Below, one piece after another: positions 7,887-14,458 of a stretch of 14,914 bases of DNA. The notes under the pieces were generated by a model. The model had not been told where the DNA came from. It did not search any database and was given only the letters and a program-made list of their open reading frames with translations. This DNA comes from Gp6-AA40 sp035764385 (GTDB lineage Bacteria; Acidobacteriota; Vicinamibacteria; Vicinamibacterales; UBA2999). A program made the translations under genes and the position numbers. Position 1 is the first letter of the stretch; each line of letters opens with the position of its first letter. The DNA is taken from the NCBI GenBank assembly GCA_035764385.1, contig DASTZI010000230.1, forward strand, positions 1 to 14,914. The letters are read 5' to 3'.

Positions 7887-9785
7887 CTAAATCTCCACTT
7901 GCACGCCCAGTTCAACGACGCGCTCCGGCGGGAGGCGGAAGTAGGCTGTCGCGCGGACGGCGTTCCGGGTCATCAAGACGAACAGCTTCTCGCGCCAGAT
8001 CGCCATGCCGCGCTTGTAGGTGACGAGAATCGTCTCGCGGCCAAGAAAATAGGTCACGTCGTCGGCGTCGATGTCGAGTCCATGGCTTTGCGCGCCACGC
8101 AACGCGTCCGGGACATTCGGGTCCTGCATGAAGCCGTACACCAGCCGCACCATGTAGACCCCAGAACCGAAGTCATCTACGGTGACATGTTCCTCCGCGC
8201 CGACATGGGGCACCGATGCGGTGGTGACGGTAAGAATCACCACGTACTCGTGCATGACCTTGTTGTGGCGGAGATTGTGGGCGAGCGCCGGCGGCGTTCC
8301 ACGCGGCTGCGCAGTCATGAAGACGGCTGTACCCGGAACCCGGACCGGCGGCGAGGCGGTGATGACCGACATGAAATGGTCAATCGGAATCGCGCGCGCG
8401 GTGAGTCGTTCGGCAACGATACGCCGGCCCGTCTTCCAGGTGGTCATCACCGTGAACATGCAGCTGCCGATGAGAAGTGGCAGCCATCCACCCTGGAGGA
8501 CCTTGACGAGGTTAGCGCCAAAGAACATCAGGTCGATTGTCACGAAGAAAGCGCCAATCGCGATGACAGTGCCTGTTCTCCAGTGCCAGCGTTCCACGGC
8601 GACCACACACAGCAGAATCGACGTAATCACCATCGTCATCGTCACCGCGATCCCGTAGGCGGCGGCGAGCGCGCTCGACGATCCGAAGCCGATCACGATG
8701 ATGATCGTCGCAACCATCAGCCCCCAATTCACCTGCGGGACGTAAATCTGTCCCATCTCCGATGAGGATGTGTGTTCGATGTCCAGGCGTGGCACGTAGC
8801 CAAGCTGGATCGCCTGCTGTGTAAGCGAAAAGGCGCCTGAGATGAGCGCCTGTGACGCGATGATGGCGGCCGCTGTTGCGATCGCGACCATCGGCAGCAA
8901 CCCCCACGACGGCACGAGCAGGAAGAACGGCTGGCGTGCCGCGGAGCTGTCCAGAAGGAGCAGTGCGCCCTGGCCGAAGTAATTCAGCACAAGTGCCGGG
9001 AACACCAGGATGAACCAGGCAAGTCGAATGGGTTTCTTGCCGAAATGTCCCATGTCGACATACAGCGCTTCCGCGCCTGTCACAGCGAGCACGACGGCAC
9101 CGAGCACGAGGATTCCGACGACACCATGCTCGGCGAAGAAGCGAACGGCATGAACGGGATTCAGCGCACCGAGCACGGCAGGCGCGCGGACAATCCAGAC
9201 GATCCCCAGCAGGCCGATCGTCAGAAACCACACCAGCATGACTGGTCCGAAAAGGCCGCCGACGCGGTGCGTGCCAAACTGCTGTAAGACGAACAACAGC
9301 AACAGAATTACGACCGCAATCGGTACCAAGTACGGCTCGAACAACGGTGTCTCGACCTGAAGGCCTTCGACCGCCGCGAGGACGCTGATTGCCGGCGTAA
9401 TGATGCCTTCACCGTACAGCATCGACGCGCCGAAAACACCCAACAGAACCAGTACCGGCGCCGCGCCCCTCACGAACGTACGCGGCGGGATGAGCGCAGT
9501 GAGCGCGAGAATCCCACCTTCGCCCTGGTTATCCGCGCGCATGACCAGCGCGATGTATTTGACGGAAATGACGAGTGCAAGTGCGTACAGGATCAGCGAC
9601 AGGATGCCGAGCACGTTCTCATGCGTCGGCGCGAATCCATGCGGTCCCGAAAAGCACTCGCGGATGGTGTAAAGGGGACTCGTGCCGATGTCGCCGTAAA
9701 CGACGCCGATCGCGGTCAGTGTCAGGGCAAACAGCCGCTGCGATTCGGGTGCACCGGATCGGCGGATGTTCGAAGAGCCGGTCAC
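7887..9785 (-). CDS. kup: KUP-family potassium uptake transporter (first of tandem pair)
   Basis: This 632-residue K+ transporter belongs to the same family as its downstream neighbour. The signature VVYGDIGTSPLYTIRE is at residues 28-43; further blocks include MRADNQGEGGI, GEGIITPAISVLAAVEG, VDMGHFGKKPIR, LNYFGQGALLL and GFGSSSALAAAYGIAVT, and the C-terminal soluble domain ends PPERVVELGVQVEI. The start is GTG 9785; no in-frame start lies further upstream before a stop and the ribosome binding site is weak (GGGG 4 nt away). It is the promoter-proximal gene of a two-gene unit: its TAG (7887-7889) is one base from the next GTG. It is transcribed divergently from the DUF4142 lipoprotein gene across 117 bp. 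Both copies look intact and carry conservative differences throughout, so they are an older duplication rather than an assembly artefact. Confidence 0.95.
   Translation of the reverse strand: MTGSSNIRRSGAPESQRLFALTLTAIGVVYGDIGTSPLYTIRECFSGPHGFAPTHENVLGILSLILYALALVISVKYIALVMRADNQGEGGILALTALIPPRTFVRGAAPVLVLLGVFGASMLYGEGIITPAISVLAAVEGLQVETPLFEPYLVPIAVVILLLLFVLQQFGTHRVGGLFGPVMLVWFLTIGLLGIVWIVRAPAVLGALNPVHAVRFFAEHGVVGILVLGAVVLAVTGAEALYVDMGHFGKKPIRLAWFILVFPALVLNYFGQGALLLLDSSAARQPFFLLVPSWGLLPMVAIATAAAIIASQALISGAFSLTQQAIQLGYVPRLDIEHTSSSEMGQIYVPQVNWGLMVATIIIVIGFGSSSALAAAYGIAVTMTMVITSILLCVVAVERWHWRTGTVIAIGAFFVTIDLMFFGANLVKVLQGGWLPLLIGSCMFTVMTTWKTGRRIVAERLTARAIPIDHFMSVITASPPVRVPGTAVFMTAQPRGTPPALAHNLRHNKVMHEYVVILTVTTASVPHVGAEEHVTVDDFGSGVYMVRLVYGFMQDPNVPDALRGAQSHGLDIDADDVTYFLGRETILVTYKRGMAIWREKLFVLMTRNAVRATAYFRLPPERVVELGVQVEI
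7893..7896 (-). promoter_or_regulatory. Ribosome binding site of the second kup gene, inside the end of the first
   Basis: Read on the - strand, GGAG lies 7 nt before GTG 7885 and within the last codons of the upstream kup gene, whose TAG is at 7887-7889. This site decides the start of the downstream copy and implies termination-reinitiation coupling of the two transporters. Confidence 0.6.
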
Positions 9786-9840
9786 AAAACCCCGAGCATA
9801 GCACGCATGAGTTCCGCTGCCTCGATGCCGTTCACGTCAG

Positions 9841-9891
9841 CTCCCTTGCAAGGTTCCGCCTGATTGAAAAACCGACATTGATGCAAGGGAG
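9841..9891 (+). promoter_or_regulatory. 10-bp perfect inverted repeat sequestering the DUF4142 gene's Shine-Dalgarno
   Basis: CTCCCTTGCA (9841-9850) and TGCAAGGGAG (9882-9891) are exact reverse complements separated by 31 nt. The right arm overlaps the strong Shine-Dalgarno AGGGAGGG (9886-9893) that lies 9 nt before ATG 9903. The left arm also contains the perfect palindrome CCTTGCAAGG (9844-9853), which could fold or bind protein in competition. If the transcript starts upstream of 9841, the paired form would hide the ribosome binding site. Alternatively the repeat is a DNA operator between the divergent kup and lipoprotein genes. The match is seen in the sequence; the function is inferred. 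Confidence 0.45.
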
Positions 9892-9902
9892 GGACTGGTC
9901 CA

Positions 9903-10610
9903 ATGAGAGTCAATGGTGTTCTCGCACTCGTATGTGCAGTCGCGCTGACCGCAGCATGCAACAACAACCGGGGGGCCAATCGGGAAGCCGGTACAACTGG
10001 CACGGCCGGGCCGAGCGTCAGCAACAGCGACAAGAACTTCGTCAGCGATCAGCTCGCGGACGGAACGGCTGAAGTCGACCTGGCGAACGTCGCCAAAGAT
10101 CACGCCGCGAGCGCAGATGTGAAACAGTTTGCGCAAATGATGATCGACGACCACACGAAGGCGGGCGACGAGCTCAAGCAGATTGCGACAAGCAATTCGA
10201 TTCCGGTCGACACGACGATCGACAACAAACACAAGGACCTGATGGACAAGCTGTCAAAGCTGAGCGGGGCCGATTTCGACAAGGAATACATGAGCGCCAT
10301 GGTCGATGACCATCAGGATGCCGTGCGAGACCTCCGGTCGCGCGTGGACGAGAATCGCAGCGCGACGGACCGATTGACAGGGAAGAACCCCGAGAACCCG
10401 GCGGCCGTCAAGCCCGAACCGTCGGACGACAAGGTGACGATGAGCATTAACGAATGGGCCGCGAATACGCTGCCGACGATCGAGCAGCACCTCGATCGCG
10501 CAAAGGAGATCAAAGACAGCGTCGATCATCCCAATCGGACGGAACGCGGAACAACCGGCACCTCCGACAGAAAATCGAATACGACGCCGAAGGGAGCCTC
10601 GAAGTACTGA
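9903..10610 (+). CDS. DUF4142-domain probable lipoprotein
   Basis: This 235-residue exported protein starts with a short signal sequence (MRVNGVLALVCAVALTAAC), with C19 as probable lipidation site; the lipobox is imperfect (TAAC). A low-complexity Asn/Gly/Thr linker follows, then a helical DUF4142 domain: FVSDQLADGTAEVDLANVA at about residues 45-63, KQFAQMMIDDHTKAGDEL at 77-94, and AMVDDHQDAV with later EQHLDRAKEIKD, where paired histidines give the ferritin-like, possibly metal-binding look of the family. The tail is charged and disordered. DUF4142 proteins are periplasmic or outer-membrane associated and of unknown function, often suggested to be stress-related. ATG 9903 follows AGGGAGGG by 9 nt. 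It is divergent from the kup pair; a hairpin lies 36 bp after its stop. Confidence 0.85.
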   Translation: MRVNGVLALVCAVALTAACNNNRGANREAGTTGTAGPSVSNSDKNFVSDQLADGTAEVDLANVAKDHAASADVKQFAQMMIDDHTKAGDELKQIATSNSIPVDTTIDNKHKDLMDKLSKLSGADFDKEYMSAMVDDHQDAVRDLRSRVDENRSATDRLTGKNPENPAAVKPEPSDDKVTMSINEWAANTLPTIEQHLDRAKEIKDSVDHPNRTERGTTGTSDRKSNTTPKGASKY

Positions 10611-10645
10611 CCTCGGTTCAGCAGTTCACGGGTTGCACCTGCTGG

Positions 10646-10665
10646 AGGGCCGCTCAGGCGGCCCT
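10646..10665 (+). terminator. Hairpin between convergent DUF4142 and methyltransferase genes
   Basis: AGGGCCGC (10646-10653), loop TCAG, GCGGCCCT (10658-10665) forms a perfect 8-bp GC-rich stem-loop 36 bp after the DUF4142 stop. Only a short pyrimidine run (TTCCC) follows on the + strand, so it is a weak intrinsic terminator at best. The loop contains the methyltransferase stop codon (TGA on the - strand, 10654-10656), so the structure also includes the 3' end of that gene. Confidence 0.45.
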
Positions 10666-11409
10666 TCCCGGCAACCAGATCGACCGCACCGTCAGCTCGC
10701 GGTGGTTGAGTCCCGCCGCGTTGTCCAATGTTTGAAGCAAATGAGGGAGTGGCGCGCGGAACCGCCATTGGTCCGTGCGTCCGCCTGCCCGGGCGGCTTG
10801 TGAGGCCGCGTCATCCCACCACGGGCTGACCGATCGCGCGATCGGTTCAAGGATCAGCACGCGCACGCCTTGATCTCCGGCCGCGAACAACTGTTCGAGC
10901 ACGCGTTGTCGCTTTTCCGAGGACAGCTCGTTGAGGACGTAGGCGGCGATGGCAGCGGTTCCGGGATTCAATCGCGGCAGCCGGGCGACGTCGCCCTGGC
11001 GGGCTGAGCCCTTCAGCTGAAACATCCGGTAGGTCCATCGCGCTTCATCAGCCGCCCAGGGGTGCCGGTCGATGCCCGTCACTGCTGGCGATCCGCCGCA
11101 GGCAAGAGCCCATGCGGCACCGCCGGCGCCAGTACCGCATCCGATGTCCAGCACCGAGGAAGGGGGCGGCGCCACGGCCCCATCCAGCGCGTGAACGACG
11201 CAGGTCGTCGTCAGGAAATGAAGCGGCGCATAGAACAGCGCAAAGGCTGCCCGTTTTCCGGCGCTGTCCAGCGGCCCTCCGCGGTCGACTGTGTGGCGCC
11301 TCTCGACATATGCGGACGACAAGGCCCGAAGGGCGCGCGTCACCTCGGGAAGCCGGAGGTTGGCCAGATGGCGCCTCTCGAGCGCCGCAACCCAGTCCTC
11401 GAGCGTCAT
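10654..11409 (-). CDS. SAM-dependent class I methyltransferase, distantly Rsm22-like
   Basis: This is a 251-residue putative methyltransferase. The SAM-binding motif I is clear, VLDIGCGTGAGG at residues 86-97, with the acidic motif II end at D114 (VTGIDRHP). A later block, AAYVLNELSSEKRQRVLEQLF (about 155-175) followed by VLILEPIA, resembles the post-motif region of Rsm22-type ribosomal small-subunit methyltransferases, but the Cys-rich Fe-S segment of that family is not present, so the substrate (rRNA or otherwise) is uncertain. The start is ATG 11409 (MTLEDWVAAL); the frame stays open to 11763, but that extra part is antisense to the kinase gene and has no family features. It is divergent from the kinase across 55 bp and converges on the DUF4142 gene. 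Confidence 0.72.
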   Translation of the reverse strand: MTLEDWVAALERRHLANLRLPEVTRALRALSSAYVERRHTVDRGGPLDSAGKRAAFALFYAPLHFLTTTCVVHALDGAVAPPPSSVLDIGCGTGAGGAAWALACGGSPAVTGIDRHPWAADEARWTYRMFQLKGSARQGDVARLPRLNPGTAAIAAYVLNELSSEKRQRVLEQLFAAGDQGVRVLILEPIARSVSPWWDDAASQAARAGGRTDQWRFRAPLPHLLQTLDNAAGLNHRELTVRSIWLPGRAA

Positions 11410-11464
11410 GGGCAGAAGGGCATGTTCAAATGACGATACGGTATCCCGCGAGCATCGACGTGCA

Positions 11465-11917
11465 ATGGAATGCGTGATTCTGATCGGCTTGCCCGCATCC
11501 GGCAAATCGACGTTCTTCCGCGAACGCTTTGCCGGCACCCACGACCACGTCAGCAAAGACCTCCTGCGCAACAACCGGAAACCGCAGCGGCGGCAGGAAC
11601 ATCTGATCGCTGAATCGCTGGCTTCAGGCCGATCGGTGGTGGTGGACAACACCAATCCAAGTGCAGCCGTGCGGGCGCCGCTCATCGCCATCGCAAGAAA
11701 GCATGGCGCTGAGGTGTCGGGATACTTTTTCGTCACCGAGGCCGGCGACGCGCTCAGACGCAACCGTGCCCGTCAGGGGCGGGAACGTGTCCCCGACGTC
11801 GCGATCTTTACCGTGCGAAAACGTCTGGAACCTCCGAGTGCGGCTGAAGGATTCGATCGCCTGTTTACGGTGAAGATGAATGAAACTGACCGGACCTTTG
11901 AAGTATCGCCGCTATGA
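11465..11917 (+). CDS. P-loop kinase, polynucleotide-kinase-like (AAA_33 type)
   Basis: This 150-residue protein is a compact P-loop phosphotransferase. Walker A is GLPASGKST at residues 8-16; a strand with DNTNP at 61-65 and a lid-like arginine segment RRNRARQGRERVP at 98-110 match the kinase domain of T4 polynucleotide kinase and its stand-alone bacterial relatives. K31-D32 (HVSKDLLRN) sits where the family carries its catalytic Asp. It probably transfers the ATP gamma-phosphate to a nucleic acid 5'-OH or a small nucleotide-like substrate in the cytoplasm; the substrate is unknown. ATG 11465 (MECVILIG) is chosen because it begins just before the first beta strand; the frame is open from 11291, but that stretch is antisense to the methyltransferase. 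Its stop lies 55 bp before the next gene. Confidence 0.8.
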   Translation: MECVILIGLPASGKSTFFRERFAGTHDHVSKDLLRNNRKPQRRQEHLIAESLASGRSVVVDNTNPSAAVRAPLIAIARKHGAEVSGYFFVTEAGDALRRNRARQGRERVPDVAIFTVRKRLEPPSAAEGFDRLFTVKMNETDRTFEVSPL

Positions 11918-11943
11918 GCCGAAACACTGATCGATCGCTCCGT

Positions 11944-11965
11944 TAGAATAGCCCGCGACAGGAGG
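11944..11965 (+). promoter_or_regulatory. Candidate -10 element and strong ribosome binding site for the PA2779-like gene
   Basis: TAGAAT (11944-11949) differs from the TATAAT consensus at one position and lies 23 nt before the ATG; no good -35 hexamer is seen 16-18 bp upstream, so the promoter call is weak. AGGAGG (11960-11965) is a full Shine-Dalgarno, 7 nt before ATG 11973, and fixes that start. Confidence 0.4.
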
Positions 11966-11972
11966 ACGGCCG

Positions 11973-12389
11973 ATGCGCTCGATGTGTGCTTTTGTAGCAG
12001 TGGTTCTTTCCGTTCTGATGGCAGCTCCCCGAATCCAGGCCTCGCCGGGCCCCGGCCAGGCCACGGCGCCGACGCATATTGCAGATCAGGCGATTCTCGA
12101 CGCAGCCATTCAAGAGCGTGCCCGCGCTACCGATCAGGACCGCGAGACGGTGCGGTTATTCCTCGAGCGCGCTGACGTGCGAGCCATTGCCGGCAAGTAC
12201 GGTATTGACATGCGTCGTGCCGAGAGCGCGGTTACGGCGATGGACGCCTCCGAAATCGCCAACATCGCAGCCCAGGCTCGCACCACTGAGGGGACGCTTG
12301 CGGGTGGCCAGGGGAGCGTGACGATTTCAACGACCGCGATCATCATCGGTCTGCTCGTCCTGATTCTGTTGATCGTCGCATTGCACTAG
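11973..12389 (+). CDS. PA2779-like (DUF6627-type) small exported protein with C-terminal membrane helix
   Basis: This 138-residue protein has a signal peptide (hydrophobic residues 5-18, cleavage near IQASPG), a helical middle part (residues 37-105, including RETVRLFLERADVRAIAGKYGIDM and AVTAMDASEIANIAAQ), a Gly-rich turn, and a single C-terminal transmembrane helix (residues 119-137, TTAIIIGLLVLILLIVAL). This layout and the position directly before a PA2778-like cysteine peptidase match the PA2779 family of Pseudomonas and relatives, whose function is not established. Start is ATG 11973 behind AGGAGG. The stop is 3 bp before the GTG of the peptidase gene, so the two are surely co-transcribed. 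It may be a substrate, anchor or partner of that peptidase; this is inference. Confidence 0.8.
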   Translation: MRSMCAFVAVVLSVLMAAPRIQASPGPGQATAPTHIADQAILDAAIQERARATDQDRETVRLFLERADVRAIAGKYGIDMRRAESAVTAMDASEIANIAAQARTTEGTLAGGQGSVTISTTAIIIGLLVLILLIVALH

Positions 12390-12392
12390 CCC

Positions 12393-14390
12393 GTGGAACG
12401 CGAGCGGCGAGCCGGTCTTCTCCTCGCGCTCGCGTTGTTCGTCCATCCGTCTTCTCTCCATTCCCAGTCGCTGACGGTTGTCGACGTTCCTTTCATTGCG
12501 CAATCCGAGTTGTTGTGCGGCGGCGCCGCGGCCGCGATGGTCATGCGCTACTGGGGCGAACGTGGTGTCGATGCGGAGTCCTTCCGCTCGCTGGTCGATC
12601 CGAAAGCCGGCGGCATTCGTACCGATGCCCTCGCGGCGGACCTCCGCGGTCGTGACTGGAACGCAACCGCTCTCGAAGGCTCGTCAGATACCATCGCGGA
12701 GGAGCTCCGGCAGGGGCGACCAGTCATCGCGCTCGTAGAGGAGCGTCCGCGCACGTACCACTTTGTTGTCGTGGTAGCGCGCAACGCGGACGGCGTGGTG
12801 TTCCACGATCCAGCCCGTGCGCCGTTTCGCGTCATGAGCGCCGCGGACTTCGACAAGCGGTGGGCCGCCGCCAGACGGTGGATGCTGGTCGTGACTCCTC
12901 CGGCAGGGTGGGGTCCGCCTGTAGGCGGACCATCTCCGGCTTCGCCGGCGATTTCGTCGCCGGACGAGGGGACGGTATGCGACGCGCAAATCGCGTCCGC
13001 CATCCAGCAGGCTCAGCAGAACAGGCTGGAGGAATCGGAACGCACGCTCGTCGGCGCCCTGTCGTGTCCGGGCGCGGCCGTGTTTCGCGAGCTTGCCGGC
13101 CTTCGCGTGGTGCAGCGCCGGTGGGCGGAAGCCGCGGATCTGGCGTCGTCGGCGCTCGCGCGTGAGCCCGGAGATGCCTACGCCTTGCGGCTGCTCGCCA
13201 CGGCACGCTTTATCGGCGACGACCAGCTCGGCGCTCTCGATGCGTGGAATCAGACGCGTGAACCGCGCATCGATCTGGTTCGAATCGACGGCCTCATCCG
13301 CACGCGCTACGGCGTCGTCGAGCGGTCTGTCGGTTTGAAGCCCGGCGAGGTGCTGACACGCAGCGCCCTCGTCCGTGCCCGTCGGCGGCTCAACGAGCTG
13401 CCTTCCGGCTTCGGCACTATCGACTTCGTTCCCGTGTCGTCAGGGCTGGCGGAGGTCCGAGCAACGGTGGTCGAGCGATCGATTGCCCCGCGCAATGTAT
13501 TCGACCTCGCTGTCGTTGGCCTCGCGACCGCCGTGACACGGGAACTGGTGGTTCCCATCGTCTCGCCCACGGGCGGTGGCGAGCAGATCACTGCGGATTG
13601 GAGGTTCTGGGCGCATAGACCGTTGTATCAGTTGTCGATCGCCGCGCCCGCGCCGTGGGGAGGCATTTGGAGCGTTGGTGTGAGACGTGAACGACAGCCG
13701 TTCACCGCAACGTTCTCACCGACCCTTCACGATTCGGTGCAGCTCGACGTTGCCGATTGGATGAATGGAGTTGTTCGGTGGCAGATCGGCGGCGGGATCG
13801 ACAGATGGAACGAAGGACCGGTTTTTCGGACGGCTGCAGCCACGATGCGCGTGACGTCGACAGGTGATCGGCTCGATGCTCGCGGACAACTCCGCGGCTG
13901 GTTCGACGGAGGAAATCGGTTCGGGCAGGCAGCGGTTCGGATTCTGGCGCGCTCCGCCCCGCGTCTCGAGGGTTTCGTCGTCACGGCCGACGCAGGTGTT
14001 GCTGGCGTGACCGATTCTGCACCGCCAGATTTGTGGCTCGCTGGAGATACCGGTCGAGCGCGTTCATTGCTGCTGCGCGCGCATCCGATTCTCACCGAAG
14101 GCGAACGTTTCTGGACCGAGCGCATGGCCCGGTTTTTTGCCCACGAGTCAACAGAAGTGCAGCGTTGGTGGCGCGTTGGCTCATCCCGGACCGGAATAGC
14201 GACGTTTGTTGATACAGGAGTGACCGCGCGCCGGTTGTCAGGCGGTTCGATTACGGATGTGGATGTGGGAATCGGCCTTCGTGGGGCCTACCCGGGCCGC
14301 GCTGGCGCGCTTCGTCTCGATATTGCGCGCGGGATCCGCGATGGACACGTCGCTATTTCGGTTGCCTACAGTGCCGATATCACTCACTAG
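12393..14390 (+). CDS. PA2778-like C39-fold cysteine peptidase with TPRs, fused to a POTRA and Omp85-like barrel
   Basis: This is a 665-residue exported protein. A signal peptide (residues 1-25, ending SLHSQ) is followed by a peptidase C39-like domain, about 28-168, with the complete catalytic set: oxyanion Q37 (FIAQSE), C42 (LCGGAAAAM), H123 (TYHFVVV) and D139 (FHDP). Residues 171-192 are a Pro/Gly/Ser linker encoded by a hairpin cluster. TPR-like helices span about 195-290. Residues about 293-362 read as a POTRA domain (GLKPGEVLTRSALVRARRRLNEL, then a strand ending AEVRATVVER), and 368-665 is beta-rich, closing with VDVGIGLRGAYPG...LRLDIARGIRDG like an Omp85/BamA barrel end. PA2778-family proteins normally stop after the TPRs. 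The GTG start lies 3 bp after the PA2779-like stop. Peptidase and TPR are firm; POTRA/barrel is a pattern-based call. Confidence 0.85.
   Translation: MERERRAGLLLALALFVHPSSLHSQSLTVVDVPFIAQSELLCGGAAAAMVMRYWGERGVDAESFRSLVDPKAGGIRTDALAADLRGRDWNATALEGSSDTIAEELRQGRPVIALVEERPRTYHFVVVVARNADGVVFHDPARAPFRVMSAADFDKRWAAARRWMLVVTPPAGWGPPVGGPSPASPAISSPDEGTVCDAQIASAIQQAQQNRLEESERTLVGALSCPGAAVFRELAGLRVVQRRWAEAADLASSALAREPGDAYALRLLATARFIGDDQLGALDAWNQTREPRIDLVRIDGLIRTRYGVVERSVGLKPGEVLTRSALVRARRRLNELPSGFGTIDFVPVSSGLAEVRATVVERSIAPRNVFDLAVVGLATAVTRELVVPIVSPTGGGEQITADWRFWAHRPLYQLSIAAPAPWGGIWSVGVRRERQPFTATFSPTLHDSVQLDVADWMNGVVRWQIGGGIDRWNEGPVFRTAAATMRVTSTGDRLDARGQLRGWFDGGNRFGQAAVRILARSAPRLEGFVVTADAGVAGVTDSAPPDLWLAGDTGRARSLLLRAHPILTEGERFWTERMARFFAHESTEVQRWWRVGSSRTGIATFVDTGVTARRLSGGSITDVDVGIGLRGAYPGRAGALRLDIARGIRDGHVAISVAYSADITH
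12912..12961 (+). repeat. Three consecutive small hairpins inside the peptidase gene's linker
   Basis: GGTCCGCC-TGTA-GGCGGACC (12912-12931, perfect 8-bp stem), CCGGC-TTC-GCCGG (12936-12948) and GGCGA-TTTCG-TCGCC (12947-12961) follow one another, the last two sharing two bases. They encode the Pro/Gly/Ser linker between the peptidase and TPR domains. The arrangement looks like a REP-type palindromic element that landed in frame in a tolerant linker; whether copies exist elsewhere in the genome cannot be seen here. Confidence 0.5.
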
Positions 14391-14458
14391 GGCGGTGCAA
14401 CCCACGCCGTGGCTGCGTGATAAAGTAGCGCTTCTCCACGATCAGCTCAGGGGTGCTC

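Noticed and set aside
7887..9785. kup tandem as an assembly duplication artefact
   Set aside because: The two copies differ at many positions throughout, including their N-terminal tails, so they are real paralogues.
9782..10033. 83-residue - strand frame ending in GTGA at the kup start
   Set aside because: Most of it is antisense to the DUF4142 gene. The 4-bp overlap with kup is suggestive, but no signal or domain supports a leader gene.
11410..11763. N-terminal extension of the methyltransferase frame
   Set aside because: It is antisense to the kinase gene, rich in Arg/Ser/Cys with no domain, and the domain proper starts well at ATG 11409.
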